Positions 7,507 through 14,435 of a DNA stretch of 20,380 bases are shown here, piece after piece. The notes beneath the pieces were generated by a model. That model saw nothing but the letters and a program-made list of their open reading frames with translations, searched no databases and was not told where the DNA came from. The first letter of the stretch is position 1, and each line of letters starts with the position of its first letter. Origin of the DNA: CAYRVX01 sp964642165 (lineage in GTDB: Bacteria > Planctomycetota > Phycisphaerae > SM23-33); assembly GCA_964642165.1 (NCBI GenBank), contig CAZXOC010000121.1, positions 1 through 20,380 of the forward strand. Reading direction: 5' to 3'. Position numbers and translations under genes: made by a program.

Positions 7507-8064
7507 CTACGGCTGCGTGTCGTCGTGCAGGTCTTCCTCGGCCTGTTCCAGTGCGTCGGGGTTGTCGAGCAGGTCGGCGTCGGGGTGGCGCCCGGCTCGC
7601 CGGACGGGGCCCAGGCCGCAGTAGGCCCGCACCTCTCGCGTCTGGACGCAGCACCACAGCAGGGCGATCGCCACGCCGTGGAAGACCGCCCCCACCGCCG
7701 TGGCGGGGTGGTTGTTCAGCCCCTGGATGCCCAGCACGAGGATCTCGAAGAGCCACTGGACCTGGACGGCGACCCACGCCCAGCGGGGGCCGAACCGCAG
7801 CGCCACGAGAAGCACCACGCCCGTGCAACTGACGACGAAGCCGGGGATGGTGGCGGGCTTCTCGCGGATCTGGACGGCATAGGCGACGGCCAGGATCAGC
7901 AGCGCGACCGGGGCGATGGTGGTGATCCACTGCAGCAGCCGCGGCCGGTGCAGCGGCCGGTCGCACCGGATGCACCGCATCGTGTACGGCGGGTTCCACT
8001 GCCCGCATCTCGGGCACGAGGCAGCCGCAAGCTCGTGCTGCCCCGGCTGCCTGTCCGCTGCCAT
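7507..8064 (-). CDS. Zinc-ribbon membrane protein of unknown function
   Basis: This 185-residue protein has an N-terminal four-cysteine zinc ribbon (Cys17, Cys20, Cys31, Cys34; CPRCGQWN...MRCIRCD). Three or four hydrophobic helices follow (around TIAPVALLILAVAYAV, PGFVVSCTGVVLLVAL, VQVQWLFEILVLGIQGL and AVFHGVAIALLWCC), then a charged tail rich in Asp and Glu. I do not recognise a characterised family; small zinc-ribbon integral membrane proteins are common and mostly unstudied. The ATG at 8064 is chosen because AAGGGG lies seven bases upstream and the zinc ribbon begins soon after. The frame extends further upstream without protein-like sequence. It is the first gene of a probable two-gene unit with the UroD-like gene, which gives no clear functional hint. 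Confidence 0.72.
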   Translation of the reverse strand: MAADRQPGQHELAAASCPRCGQWNPPYTMRCIRCDRPLHRPRLLQWITTIAPVALLILAVAYAVQIREKPATIPGFVVSCTGVVLLVALRFGPRWAWVAVQVQWLFEILVLGIQGLNNHPATAVGAVFHGVAIALLWCCVQTREVRAYCGLGPVRRAGRHPDADLLDNPDALEQAEEDLHDDTQP

Positions 8065-8148
8065 GGTCGGCCCCTTGCACTTGGCGGCGCGCCGGGCGGC
8101 CCCGCAGGCCGCCGTGCACTTATGGTACGCGATGCCCGCCGGGAACGG

Positions 8149-8154
8149 TATAAT
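8149..8154 (+). promoter_or_regulatory. Candidate -10 element for the phytase gene
   Basis: A perfect TATAAT (in GGTATAATGCC) lies 104 bases before the phytase ATG in the 193-base divergent gap. No good -35 is present at 16-18 bases. Perfect TATAAT is rare in sequence of this composition. Confidence 0.45.
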
Positions 8155-8257
8155 GCCTTCAGGAGGACCGGGCCGGCGTCGGCCGGTCCGCGACGCGCAC
8201 CGGAGGCGCCATCCTGGGAACGGAGCCGTATCGCCGCACCAGAGAGGGCCCGCCCTG

Positions 8258-9730
8258 ATGCCGAAGCCTGGCACGTTCGTGTGCGCCCTTTGCGCCTCGG
8301 CTTGGGCCGCCGCGTGGGCGGCGCCGCGCACCGCGGCCGCGGTCGTGGCCCCGCGGGTGGAGACCGCGCCCATGTACGGTGACGGAGACGTGGCCGACGG
8401 CGTCTGCGTCTGGATCCATCCCACGGACCGCGCCCGCAGCGTCGTCCTCGGCGCCAACAAGTCCGAGGACGCCAGCGGCGGGATCTACGCCTTCGGCCTC
8501 GACGGCGGCTGCGCCACCGGCACCCGTTGGCAGCCGGGCGTCAACTGGTTCGCCGCCGGCAAGAAGATCAACATCGCCGACGTGGCCTACGGCTTCCGCG
8601 CCGGCGACGAGACGTGGGACCTCGTCTGCGCCGCCAACCGCACCGACGACACGGTCGACGTCTTCCGCGTGGAAGCCGACGCCGGCGGCGACCTGGCGGG
8701 GCTCACCCAGGTGGGGGCGATCAGCCCGACGGCGCTGTCGGGCGACTATCCGTACGGCCTGTCGGTGTTCCACCCCCGCGGCACGGGCGGGCATTCCGTG
8801 ATCGTCAGCGACAAGGCAGGCCACTGCGAGCAGCTCTCGCTGACCTACGACCCCGCGGGCGGCGGCGTGACCGGCTCGTCGCTCTGGTCCGACGACATCG
8901 TCGGCGACGGCGTCGAGGTCGAGGGCATCGTCGCCGACCACGACCTCGAGGTCGTCTACATCGCCTCCGAGGACACCGACCTCTACCGCTACGCCACGCG
9001 CGACGGCGTGATCCAGTCGGCCGGGCGCGCGCTCGTCGACACCACCGCCGGGGCCGCACTGGACGACGACATCGAAGGGCTGGCCATCTACTACGGCGAC
9101 GGCGCCCGGGGCTACCTCATCGCCTCCAGCCAGGGCAGCGACCAGTTCGCCGTCTACGAGCGGAGCTTCGGCAGCTCCCAGCCCAACGCGCACGTGGTGA
9201 ACTTCGCCATCGACGCCGGCAACGGCATCGACCGCGTCACCGACACCGACGACGTCGCCGTCGTCAGCACGGCCCTCGGCGGCCTGTTCCCCCGCGGCGT
9301 CTTCGTCGCCCACGACGGCTCGGGCGACGACCCCACCACGTGGAAGCTCGTGGACTGGGGCGACGTCGCCGGCGCCGCGGCGCCGAACCTGGCGATCTTC
9401 ACCGGCTGGGACCCGCGCAGCCGCCCCCTGCCCGGCGACGCCGACCGCGACGGGGCCGTGGGCTACCTCGACTACCTGGCCGTCAAGCGGCACGTCGGCC
9501 GCGACGACGCCACCTGGAGCGACGGCGACCTCGATTACAGCGGGCGGGTGGATCGCCTCGACTTCCTGGCGCTGAGGGCGAACTTCGGCCGTGCCGCCGA
9601 CGGTGCCCTGCCGGCCCCGGCCGTGCCCGAGCCGGCCGCCATCTGCTGCTTCGCCGTGGCCCTGCCGATTCTGCTCCGCCGCCGGCGCGCGGGACACGTG
9701 AGCACGGCAGGCGCGGCCGGGCATCTCTGA
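8258..9730 (+). CDS. Beta-propeller phytase with dockerin-type module and PEP-CTERM signal
   Basis: This 490-residue exported protein begins with a signal peptide ending near AWAAPRTAAA. Residues about 30-390 match the beta-propeller phytase family: the ETAPMYGDGDVADGVCVWIHP opening region, INIADVAYGF, VEVEGIVADHDLEVVYIASE, DDIEGLAIYYGDG and GIDRVTDTDDVAV. These carry the acidic residues that bind calcium and phosphate in that family. The expected reaction is stepwise release of phosphate from phytate. Residues about 392-446 hold two dockerin-like calcium loops (GDADRDGAVGYLDYL and GDLDYSGRVDRLDFL). VPEP at 456-459 starts a PEP-CTERM signal with a hydrophobic stretch and RRRR; 13 residues follow the arginines, a longer tail than usual. 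The protein is probably sorted to the cell surface by an exosortase encoded elsewhere. GAGAGGG precedes the ATG. Confidence 0.86.
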   Translation: MPKPGTFVCALCASAWAAAWAAPRTAAAVVAPRVETAPMYGDGDVADGVCVWIHPTDRARSVVLGANKSEDASGGIYAFGLDGGCATGTRWQPGVNWFAAGKKINIADVAYGFRAGDETWDLVCAANRTDDTVDVFRVEADAGGDLAGLTQVGAISPTALSGDYPYGLSVFHPRGTGGHSVIVSDKAGHCEQLSLTYDPAGGGVTGSSLWSDDIVGDGVEVEGIVADHDLEVVYIASEDTDLYRYATRDGVIQSAGRALVDTTAGAALDDDIEGLAIYYGDGARGYLIASSQGSDQFAVYERSFGSSQPNAHVVNFAIDAGNGIDRVTDTDDVAVVSTALGGLFPRGVFVAHDGSGDDPTTWKLVDWGDVAGAAAPNLAIFTGWDPRSRPLPGDADRDGAVGYLDYLAVKRHVGRDDATWSDGDLDYSGRVDRLDFLALRANFGRAADGALPAPAVPEPAAICCFAVALPILLRRRRAGHVSTAGAAGHL

Positions 9731-9767
9731 CGTCCGGGCGCGGGTGGCCGCTAGGGCGCACTCGTGG

Positions 9768-9773
9768 TATGAT
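9768..9773 (+). promoter_or_regulatory. Candidate -10 element for the second dockerin/PEP-CTERM gene
   Basis: TATGAT lies 77 bases before the ATG at 9851, with only a weak TGGCCG 17 bases upstream (9745-9750). Read-through from the phytase gene is equally possible. Confidence 0.25.
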
Positions 9774-9850
9774 GGAGACACTTGGTGCCGCGCGCCGCCT
9801 GCGGGCCGAGGACAGGTCCGGCAGGCCGGCCGCGATGAAGGAGGCCTTCC

Positions 9851-11014
9851 ATGAGGGGCAGGTATGTCTTGGCGTGCGCTATGGCCATGTGCCTGGCGGC
9901 GCTGCACGCGGCGGCGCCGGCGGGCGAGACGGTCCCGGTCGATCTGGGGATCGTGGCCCCTTCCGGCGAGGTGAACCGGGTGACGCTGACGCTGTCGGCG
10001 ACGGGGCTCGGCATGACGAAAGACGACACGGACACGGCGACGGTCAGCGGGAACGTCCTGGCGAACCTGACGGTGGACATCAACGCCGGGACGCGCGCGG
10101 CGATCGTCAGCGGGCTGGAGTTCACCGGCGGGCAATACACGTTCAGCGACGTCCACTTCGTGCTGAACTACGGCGTCCTCGCCGGCAAGCTGATCGCGGA
10201 CGGCTACGGCGTAGGAGGCACGCTGGACACGCCCGCCCCGCCGGGCGGCGTCGCCAACGGGCAGTTCGCCGCCGCCGACCACGAGGCCATCATCAAGCGC
10301 GGCACGGTCGAGGTAACCGGCACGATGGGTATCGGGGCCCTGCTGGACAGCGTAACGATCGACCTCGCCGACGACCCCATCGCCGCCACCAGCGCGGGGG
10401 TGGGCGCGCTGGTCGTCTCGCCGCCGGTCATCGTCGGCGACGTGGGCACGTACCAGGTGCAACTCGACCTCCCGGTGAACTTCGCCGACCAGATCTACGA
10501 CGAGTACGAGGGCATCACGGCCCGCGCGGCGGGGTCCGGGCTGTTCCGCGCCGAGGGCTCCTTCACGCGCGTCCTGCCGCGGCTGGGCGACCTCGACGGC
10601 AACGGCGTCGTCAACGCCAGGGACATCGACCTGCTGCGCGATCACATCCCTTCGTCCGAGCCGAGCTACGACCTCAGCGGCGACGGGCCGGTGAACCAGG
10701 GGGACATGGACACGATGATCTTCGACGTGCTGGCCACGCGCTACGGCGACGCCGACCTCGACGGCTGCGTCGACTACCGCGACTACATCACGCTGAAGCG
10801 GAGCTGCGCAGCCGGAGGCGCGGCGGGCTGGGCCGGCGGCGACTTCAGCGGCGACGGCAAGCTGGGTTTCGCGGACCTGGCGATGCTGCGGAGCGGCTTC
10901 GGCTTCTCGGGGGGGGCGGCCGCGCCGGTGCCCGAGCCGTCGGCCGTCCTGCTGCTCGGCCCGCTGCTGCTGGCGATACGGCGGCGGCGCCGTGCCCGCG
11001 GGCCTACGGCCTGA
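9851..11014 (+). CDS. Secreted dockerin-type / PEP-CTERM protein of unknown function
   Basis: This 387-residue protein has a signal peptide (MRGRYVLACAMAMCLAALHA), then about 220 residues rich in beta-forming, small and Asp/Thr residues with no recognised catalytic motif. From residue 246 come four D-x-N/D-x-DG calcium loops: GDLDGNGVVNARDIDLL, YDLSGDGPVNQGDMDTM, YGDADLDGCVDYRDYITL and GDFSGDGKLGFADLAML. They are arranged as two dockerin-like pairs. VPEP at 360-363 begins a textbook PEP-CTERM signal (VPEPSAVLLLGPLLLAIRRR) close to the C-terminus, so the protein is probably exosortase-processed and surface-attached. The ATG has a strong GAAGGAGG ribosome-binding site. It lies 120 bases after the phytase on the same strand and shares its C-terminal design. 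Its last 11 bases overlap the end of the opposing isomerase gene. Confidence 0.84.
   Translation: MRGRYVLACAMAMCLAALHAAAPAGETVPVDLGIVAPSGEVNRVTLTLSATGLGMTKDDTDTATVSGNVLANLTVDINAGTRAAIVSGLEFTGGQYTFSDVHFVLNYGVLAGKLIADGYGVGGTLDTPAPPGGVANGQFAAADHEAIIKRGTVEVTGTMGIGALLDSVTIDLADDPIAATSAGVGALVVSPPVIVGDVGTYQVQLDLPVNFADQIYDEYEGITARAAGSGLFRAEGSFTRVLPRLGDLDGNGVVNARDIDLLRDHIPSSEPSYDLSGDGPVNQGDMDTMIFDVLATRYGDADLDGCVDYRDYITLKRSCAAGGAAGWAGGDFSGDGKLGFADLAMLRSGFGFSGGAAAPVPEPSAVLLLGPLLLAIRRRRRARGPTA
11004..11014. other. Convergent overlap of two gene ends
   Basis: The plus-strand dockerin/PEP-CTERM gene ends with TGA at 11012-11014, while the minus-strand isomerase ends with TAG read from 11006 to 11004. The two coding regions overlap by 11 bases, leaving no room for a terminator between them. 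Confidence 0.9.
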
Positions 11015-11849
11015 TCGCCTTCCGCACGGCGGCCTTCATCTTCGCCAGCCCGGTCCGCGCCACCTTCGGCGCGGGCTGCTTGTAGTACTCCCGGTTGAAC
11101 AGCTCCAGGCTCAGCCAGCCGCGAAAGCCCGTGGCGTGCAGGTCGCGGAGGACCTGGCGAAGCGGCGCGATGCCCTCGCCGGGGTAGACGCGGTGGGCGT
11201 CGGTGATCCTCCGCCGCGACGGGCGGGCGGGGTAGTCGTTCATGTGCAGCACGCGGACGGCGTGCCCGGGGAAGGCCTTGAGCCCGGCGAAGTCGCTGCC
11301 GCCCTTGTAGATGTGGTAGACGTCCAGGAGGAGGCAGGCGTCGTCGCGCCCGGCCTCGATGGCCGCCATCGCCACCTCGCCCAGGCGGCTGAGGCACGTC
11401 GAGAAGCCCCACAGCTCCAGGATCGGCACGACGCCGGCGCGGCGCCCGACGTCCAGCAGCGCGCGGTACCGCTCGGCCGCCACGAAGGGGCTGAGGCCCT
11501 TTCGCTTGATCATCCCGGCCGGGGGCGCCGCGATGCCCGTCCCGCCGATCCGGCGGACCAGCTCCATGTCGCGCCGGGCCTCTTCGAGGCCCCGGGCGCG
11601 CCGGGAGCGCTGGTCGGCCAGCCAGCGGGCGAAGCCGATCGCGCTGGGCACCTTCAGCCCGGCATCGGCGATGCGCCGGCGCAGGTCTCGCAGCGACCCG
11701 CCGCCCTGCCGGTAGGACTGGATCTCGTCGATCCATGGCTCGATGGCGTCGTAGCCGGCCGCCGCGGCCAGCTCCACTTCCTGGACGATCCCCAGCTTGT
11801 GCCCGCGAATCGTGCCGGTGTTCAAGCAGTACCCGAATGGCTCGCTCAT
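11004..11849 (-). CDS. Sugar phosphate isomerase/epimerase-like TIM-barrel protein (second copy type)
   Basis: This 281-residue cytoplasmic protein belongs to the xylose-isomerase-like TIM-barrel superfamily (PF01261 type). Visible strands and metal-site residues include the YDAIEPW glutamate, PILELWGFS, ACLLLDVYHIYKGGSDF, VRVLHMNDYPARP and a C-terminal LSLELFNREYYKQ. These are the Glu, Asp/His, His/Asp and Glu positions that hold the metal in this family. The length is normal, near 280 residues. The role is likely isomerisation or epimerisation of a sugar or polyol; the substrate is unknown. It is not a close duplicate of the isomerase at 5132-6076, sharing only family-level motifs by eye. 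AAAGGGAG lies six bases before the ATG. It is the last gene of a three-gene minus operon, 34 bases after the FIST gene. Confidence 0.86.
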   Translation of the reverse strand: MSEPFGYCLNTGTIRGHKLGIVQEVELAAAAGYDAIEPWIDEIQSYRQGGGSLRDLRRRIADAGLKVPSAIGFARWLADQRSRRARGLEEARRDMELVRRIGGTGIAAPPAGMIKRKGLSPFVAAERYRALLDVGRRAGVVPILELWGFSTCLSRLGEVAMAAIEAGRDDACLLLDVYHIYKGGSDFAGLKAFPGHAVRVLHMNDYPARPSRRRITDAHRVYPGEGIAPLRQVLRDLHATGFRGWLSLELFNREYYKQPAPKVARTGLAKMKAAVRKAIRP

Positions 11850-11883
11850 GTTCGCTCCCTTTGCCGCCGCGTCGGGGGCGGCT

Positions 11884-12972
11884 CTACCAGCCCAGGACGG
11901 TGAACATCACGTGCCAGCCGACGCCCGAGCTGAGCACGTCCGGCTGGCGGTCGGCGAGGTCCGCCGGGCCGATCTCGCCGGCGTTGTACGTTCCGAACAG
12001 CGGCAGCTCGCGCCCGAGCGCCTCCTGCATGGCGGCCAGCTCGTCGCTGACGTCGTCGAGCTTGCCCTTGCGCCCGGCGCAGTCGAAGGCGATCGCCGCC
12101 GCGGGGCGGGCGTTGTGCTTCACGAGTTCGGCCAGGGCCTCGCCGGCGGCCTGGCGCGCCGTCGCGATGACCCGGGCGTTGTCCTTCGCCTGGCGTCCGG
12201 CCAGGGCCACCTGGAAGTCGCCCGACAGCATCAGCCCCACCGCGCTGTCGGGCAGCATCTGCCCGCGGAAGTACACGAACGTCTGCCCCGCGTTCTTGTT
12301 GACGCAGCCGCCGGTGATGGGGAAGTTCCGCCCCACGACGCCGCGAACGCCCGCCACCAGGGCGCCGTTCTTCGGGGAGTGGGCGTCGGCGACGACGATC
12401 ATCAGACGAGCGCGCTGCGTGCCCGCCAGCTTCCTCGCCAGGGCCGCCCCCGCGGCGTGGAGCTTGCCCTCCAGCTCCGCCCTGTGCTCGTCGAGCGTCA
12501 GCCCCTTGGCGCCCATGTCCCTGACCAGGGCGGCGGCGACGTCGATGTCCCTGCCCGCGACGGCCAGCACCGCGACGGACTCCGCGACGGCGACGCCGGC
12601 CTGCGTGAACGAGCCGTACGTCGCCCCGCCGTAGACGATCCGCTTCGGGAAGACCGACTGCACGCCGGCGAGCACCTTGGCCTTGCGGTCCTTGTCCTCG
12701 TAGCACTCCGAGACGAGGACCGCCTTGACGGGCGAGGCGCCCAGTTGGTTCTTGGCGGCCCGGGCGGCCGTCCTGCCCGACTCGAACGGGTCGGCCTTGT
12801 CGCAAACGCCCGTCCGGAAGACGATGTCGCGCGTCGGCGGCGCCAGGGCCACCGGCTTCCCGCGGCCTGTCTCCGAGGGCGACTCGCACCCGGCCACCGC
12901 GCACGCCGCCACGGCGGCCGCCAGGACGGCGCCGCTCCGGTACCCGCACGTGCCTGCCTGTCTGCGTTTCAC
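11884..12972 (-). CDS. FIST-domain lipoprotein
   Basis: This 362-residue protein has an N-terminal lipoprotein signal with Cys29 in CAVAGCESPS. The mature part resembles FIST sensory domains (FIST_N then FIST_C). The N-terminal half has VKAVLVSECYED, VFPKRIVYGGATYGS, NFPITGGCVN and SAVGLMLSGDFQVAL. The C-terminal half has AAAIAFDCAGRKGKLD, ELPLFGTYNAGEIGP and GWHVMFTVLG, like the F-x-x-GEIGP and final strand of FIST_C. FIST domains are thought to bind small ligands such as amino acids and are usually cytoplasmic, often fused to signalling modules. An exported, lipid-anchored form is unusual. The start is GTG at 12972, supported by AAGGAGG eight bases upstream. It sits between a CBM9-like lipoprotein (33 bases upstream) and a TIM-barrel isomerase, so a ligand-capture role is plausible but inferred. 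Confidence 0.8.
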   Translation of the reverse strand: MKRRQAGTCGYRSGAVLAAAVAACAVAGCESPSETGRGKPVALAPPTRDIVFRTGVCDKADPFESGRTAARAAKNQLGASPVKAVLVSECYEDKDRKAKVLAGVQSVFPKRIVYGGATYGSFTQAGVAVAESVAVLAVAGRDIDVAAALVRDMGAKGLTLDEHRAELEGKLHAAGAALARKLAGTQRARLMIVVADAHSPKNGALVAGVRGVVGRNFPITGGCVNKNAGQTFVYFRGQMLPDSAVGLMLSGDFQVALAGRQAKDNARVIATARQAAGEALAELVKHNARPAAAIAFDCAGRKGKLDDVSDELAAMQEALGRELPLFGTYNAGEIGPADLADRQPDVLSSGVGWHVMFTVLGW

Positions 12973-13005
12973 GTTGGGGCCTCCTTCCCGCTGGGGCGTT
13001 TCCGG

Positions 13006-14049
13006 TCAGTGCTTGGAGCTGCAGAAGCCCCACTCGATCTTGTTGTCGAAGGGGGGGCTTGCCGGCCACTGCGCGCCGCGCCAACGGAACCAGGCATTGG
13101 CGTTGCGCTGCCAGTCCCACAGCCCGGCCGCCTCGCCCCAGTCCCGCAGACCCGTTCCGTCCGGGTCGTGCACCAGGAGCGAGAAGCAGAACTCGCGCCC
13201 GGGCTCCGGGCGGATCTGCGGCAGGGCCTGGAAGGGCACGGCGCACTCGTAGTACGTCACGCCGCCCTCGCGGACGACGGCGACCTGCGCGCCGGGGACG
13301 TCGCGGCCGTCCAGCGCCGTCGACGTCGCCCTCGACAGTACGTCGCCGGGACGGACCAGTGCGAGGCACCGCGCGGCCTGCCGCGCCGGGAGCAGGAGGA
13401 ACTCGCAGCGCCGGGCCTTGCCGGAACCGCGCCGGGGCGTCACGGCGTCGCGCGGGGAGACGGCGAACTGGACGGCGTCGACCTCCTGGCCGTCCCAGTC
13501 GGCCGGCATGCGCTTCAGCGCGTCCTCCTCGACCGCGACGAGCAGGGAGAAGCGGCGACGGCTCCAGTACGTGTGGATCGTCGTCCTCCTCCCGGCGGTG
13601 GTGAACGTGACGGGGATGGCGTCGGCCCAGTCGTCGAGCTTGCCGTCGATCGTGGGCTTGAAGTACGGCGCGCTGGCACAGACGATCTCCTGCCGCCGGG
13701 CTTGGCGCTGGTCGCCGCCCGTCACCACGACCTCGACGGGATAGCGATTGTCGGGCGAGTCGACGCCTCGCTCGATGGCGAACGACACGCGGACGACCTG
13801 CTCGGGCGGGATCGTGACGCCCTGCCGGGTCCTGTTGAGCTTCCAGCCGTCGGGGGGCGTCACCCGGACCGTGCCGCGGAACGTCCGGTTGCTCCTGTTG
13901 TGCACGGCCACGTGCATGACCGGCCCGGTCGACGGCGTGACGGTGAGGTTCTCGACCCGGACGTGGACGCCCGACCCGGCGGCGCCGCAGCCCGCAAGGA
14001 ACACCGCAACGCCGCAAAGCAGGAGGACAGCCAGACCATGTCGGCTCAT
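13006..14049 (-). CDS. Lipoprotein with Ig-like and CBM9-like (DOMON-type) domains
   Basis: This 347-residue protein has a lipoprotein signal with Cys21 in FLAGCGAAG, so it is probably lipid-anchored on the outer side of a membrane. Residues about 28-110 look like an Ig/NEW3-type beta domain (VRVTPPDGWKLNRTRQ, IPPEQVVRVSFAIERG). From about 130 the sequence follows the CBM9-like pattern: KPTIDGKLDDWADAIPV, then IHTYWSRRRFSLLVAVEEDAL, YECAVPFQALPQIRP and EFCFSLLVHDPDG, ending in the family-like EWGFC. CBM9-type domains bind sugars, haem or other ligands; no catalytic motif is seen. It is the first gene of the minus operon with the FIST lipoprotein and an isomerase, and a promoter candidate lies at 14136-14164. 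Domain calls are by motif, and the bound ligand is unknown. Confidence 0.78.
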   Translation of the reverse strand: MSRHGLAVLLLCGVAVFLAGCGAAGSGVHVRVENLTVTPSTGPVMHVAVHNRSNRTFRGTVRVTPPDGWKLNRTRQGVTIPPEQVVRVSFAIERGVDSPDNRYPVEVVVTGGDQRQARRQEIVCASAPYFKPTIDGKLDDWADAIPVTFTTAGRRTTIHTYWSRRRFSLLVAVEEDALKRMPADWDGQEVDAVQFAVSPRDAVTPRRGSGKARRCEFLLLPARQAARCLALVRPGDVLSRATSTALDGRDVPGAQVAVVREGGVTYYECAVPFQALPQIRPEPGREFCFSLLVHDPDGTGLRDWGEAAGLWDWQRNANAWFRWRGAQWPASPPFDNKIEWGFCSSKH

Positions 14050-14135
14050 CGCGCTCTCCCACGTCCCGTCTCGCCGGGTGGCCCGGCCGCCTCGGGGGCC
14101 CTCCTGCGGCGAGGCACCGGGCAGCGCCCGCGGGC

Positions 14136-14164
14136 ACTGTACCAGGCGCCCGCCCCGCCCACAA
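14136..14164 (-). promoter_or_regulatory. Candidate promoter of the CBM9/FIST/isomerase operon
   Basis: On the minus strand TTGTGG (14164-14159), a 17-base spacer and TACAGT (14141-14136) fit the local TTGnnn / TAnnnT pattern. The implied start near 14129 gives a leader of about 80 bases to the lipoprotein ATG at 14049. Confidence 0.43.
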
Positions 14165-14240
14165 GACGCTTCGGCGAGCGCGACGCGAGCGGCGCGGGTG
14201 CTCGGCGGGAAGCCGGCCAGAGATTCCCTCGTGCCGAAGC

Positions 14241-14270
14241 TTGAAGCTCCCCCGGCGTCTGCGGTACAGG
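14241..14270 (+). promoter_or_regulatory. Candidate promoter of the PmoA-like gene
   Basis: TTGAAG (14241-14246), an 18-base spacer and TACAGG (14265-14270) form a weak sigma-70-like pair, giving a leader of about 160 bases. The -10 lacks the final T of the consensus. Confidence 0.28.
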
Positions 14271-14435
14271 ATAGTCAGCGCGTGTGTCGCCGGGCCTCAC
14301 GGACCGCGCCGCCGCGGACTGGAAGGCTCGTGTCGCGACGCCGGCAGGAAGAGGAGATGGCGACCCCGGCCTGACCGGGACGTTGTGCGCCGTCGACATG
14401 GATACAGACCGGCCTCGAGGCCACGGAGCAAGACA

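Larger units (their letters stand above)
14050..14435. other. 386-base divergent intergenic region
   Basis: This gap separates the minus-strand lipoprotein operon from the plus-strand PmoA-like gene. It holds a promoter candidate for each side (14136-14164 and 14241-14270) and the ribosome-binding sites. Short open frames exist on both strands but are arginine- and proline-rich with no recognisable sequence. I see no RNA gene or riboswitch that I can name in the roughly 160-base leader before 14436. Confidence 0.6.

Noticed and set aside
14241..14435. Riboswitch in the long leader of the PmoA-like gene
   Set aside because: No known aptamer core could be recognised by eye, and the leader length itself depends on a weak promoter guess.
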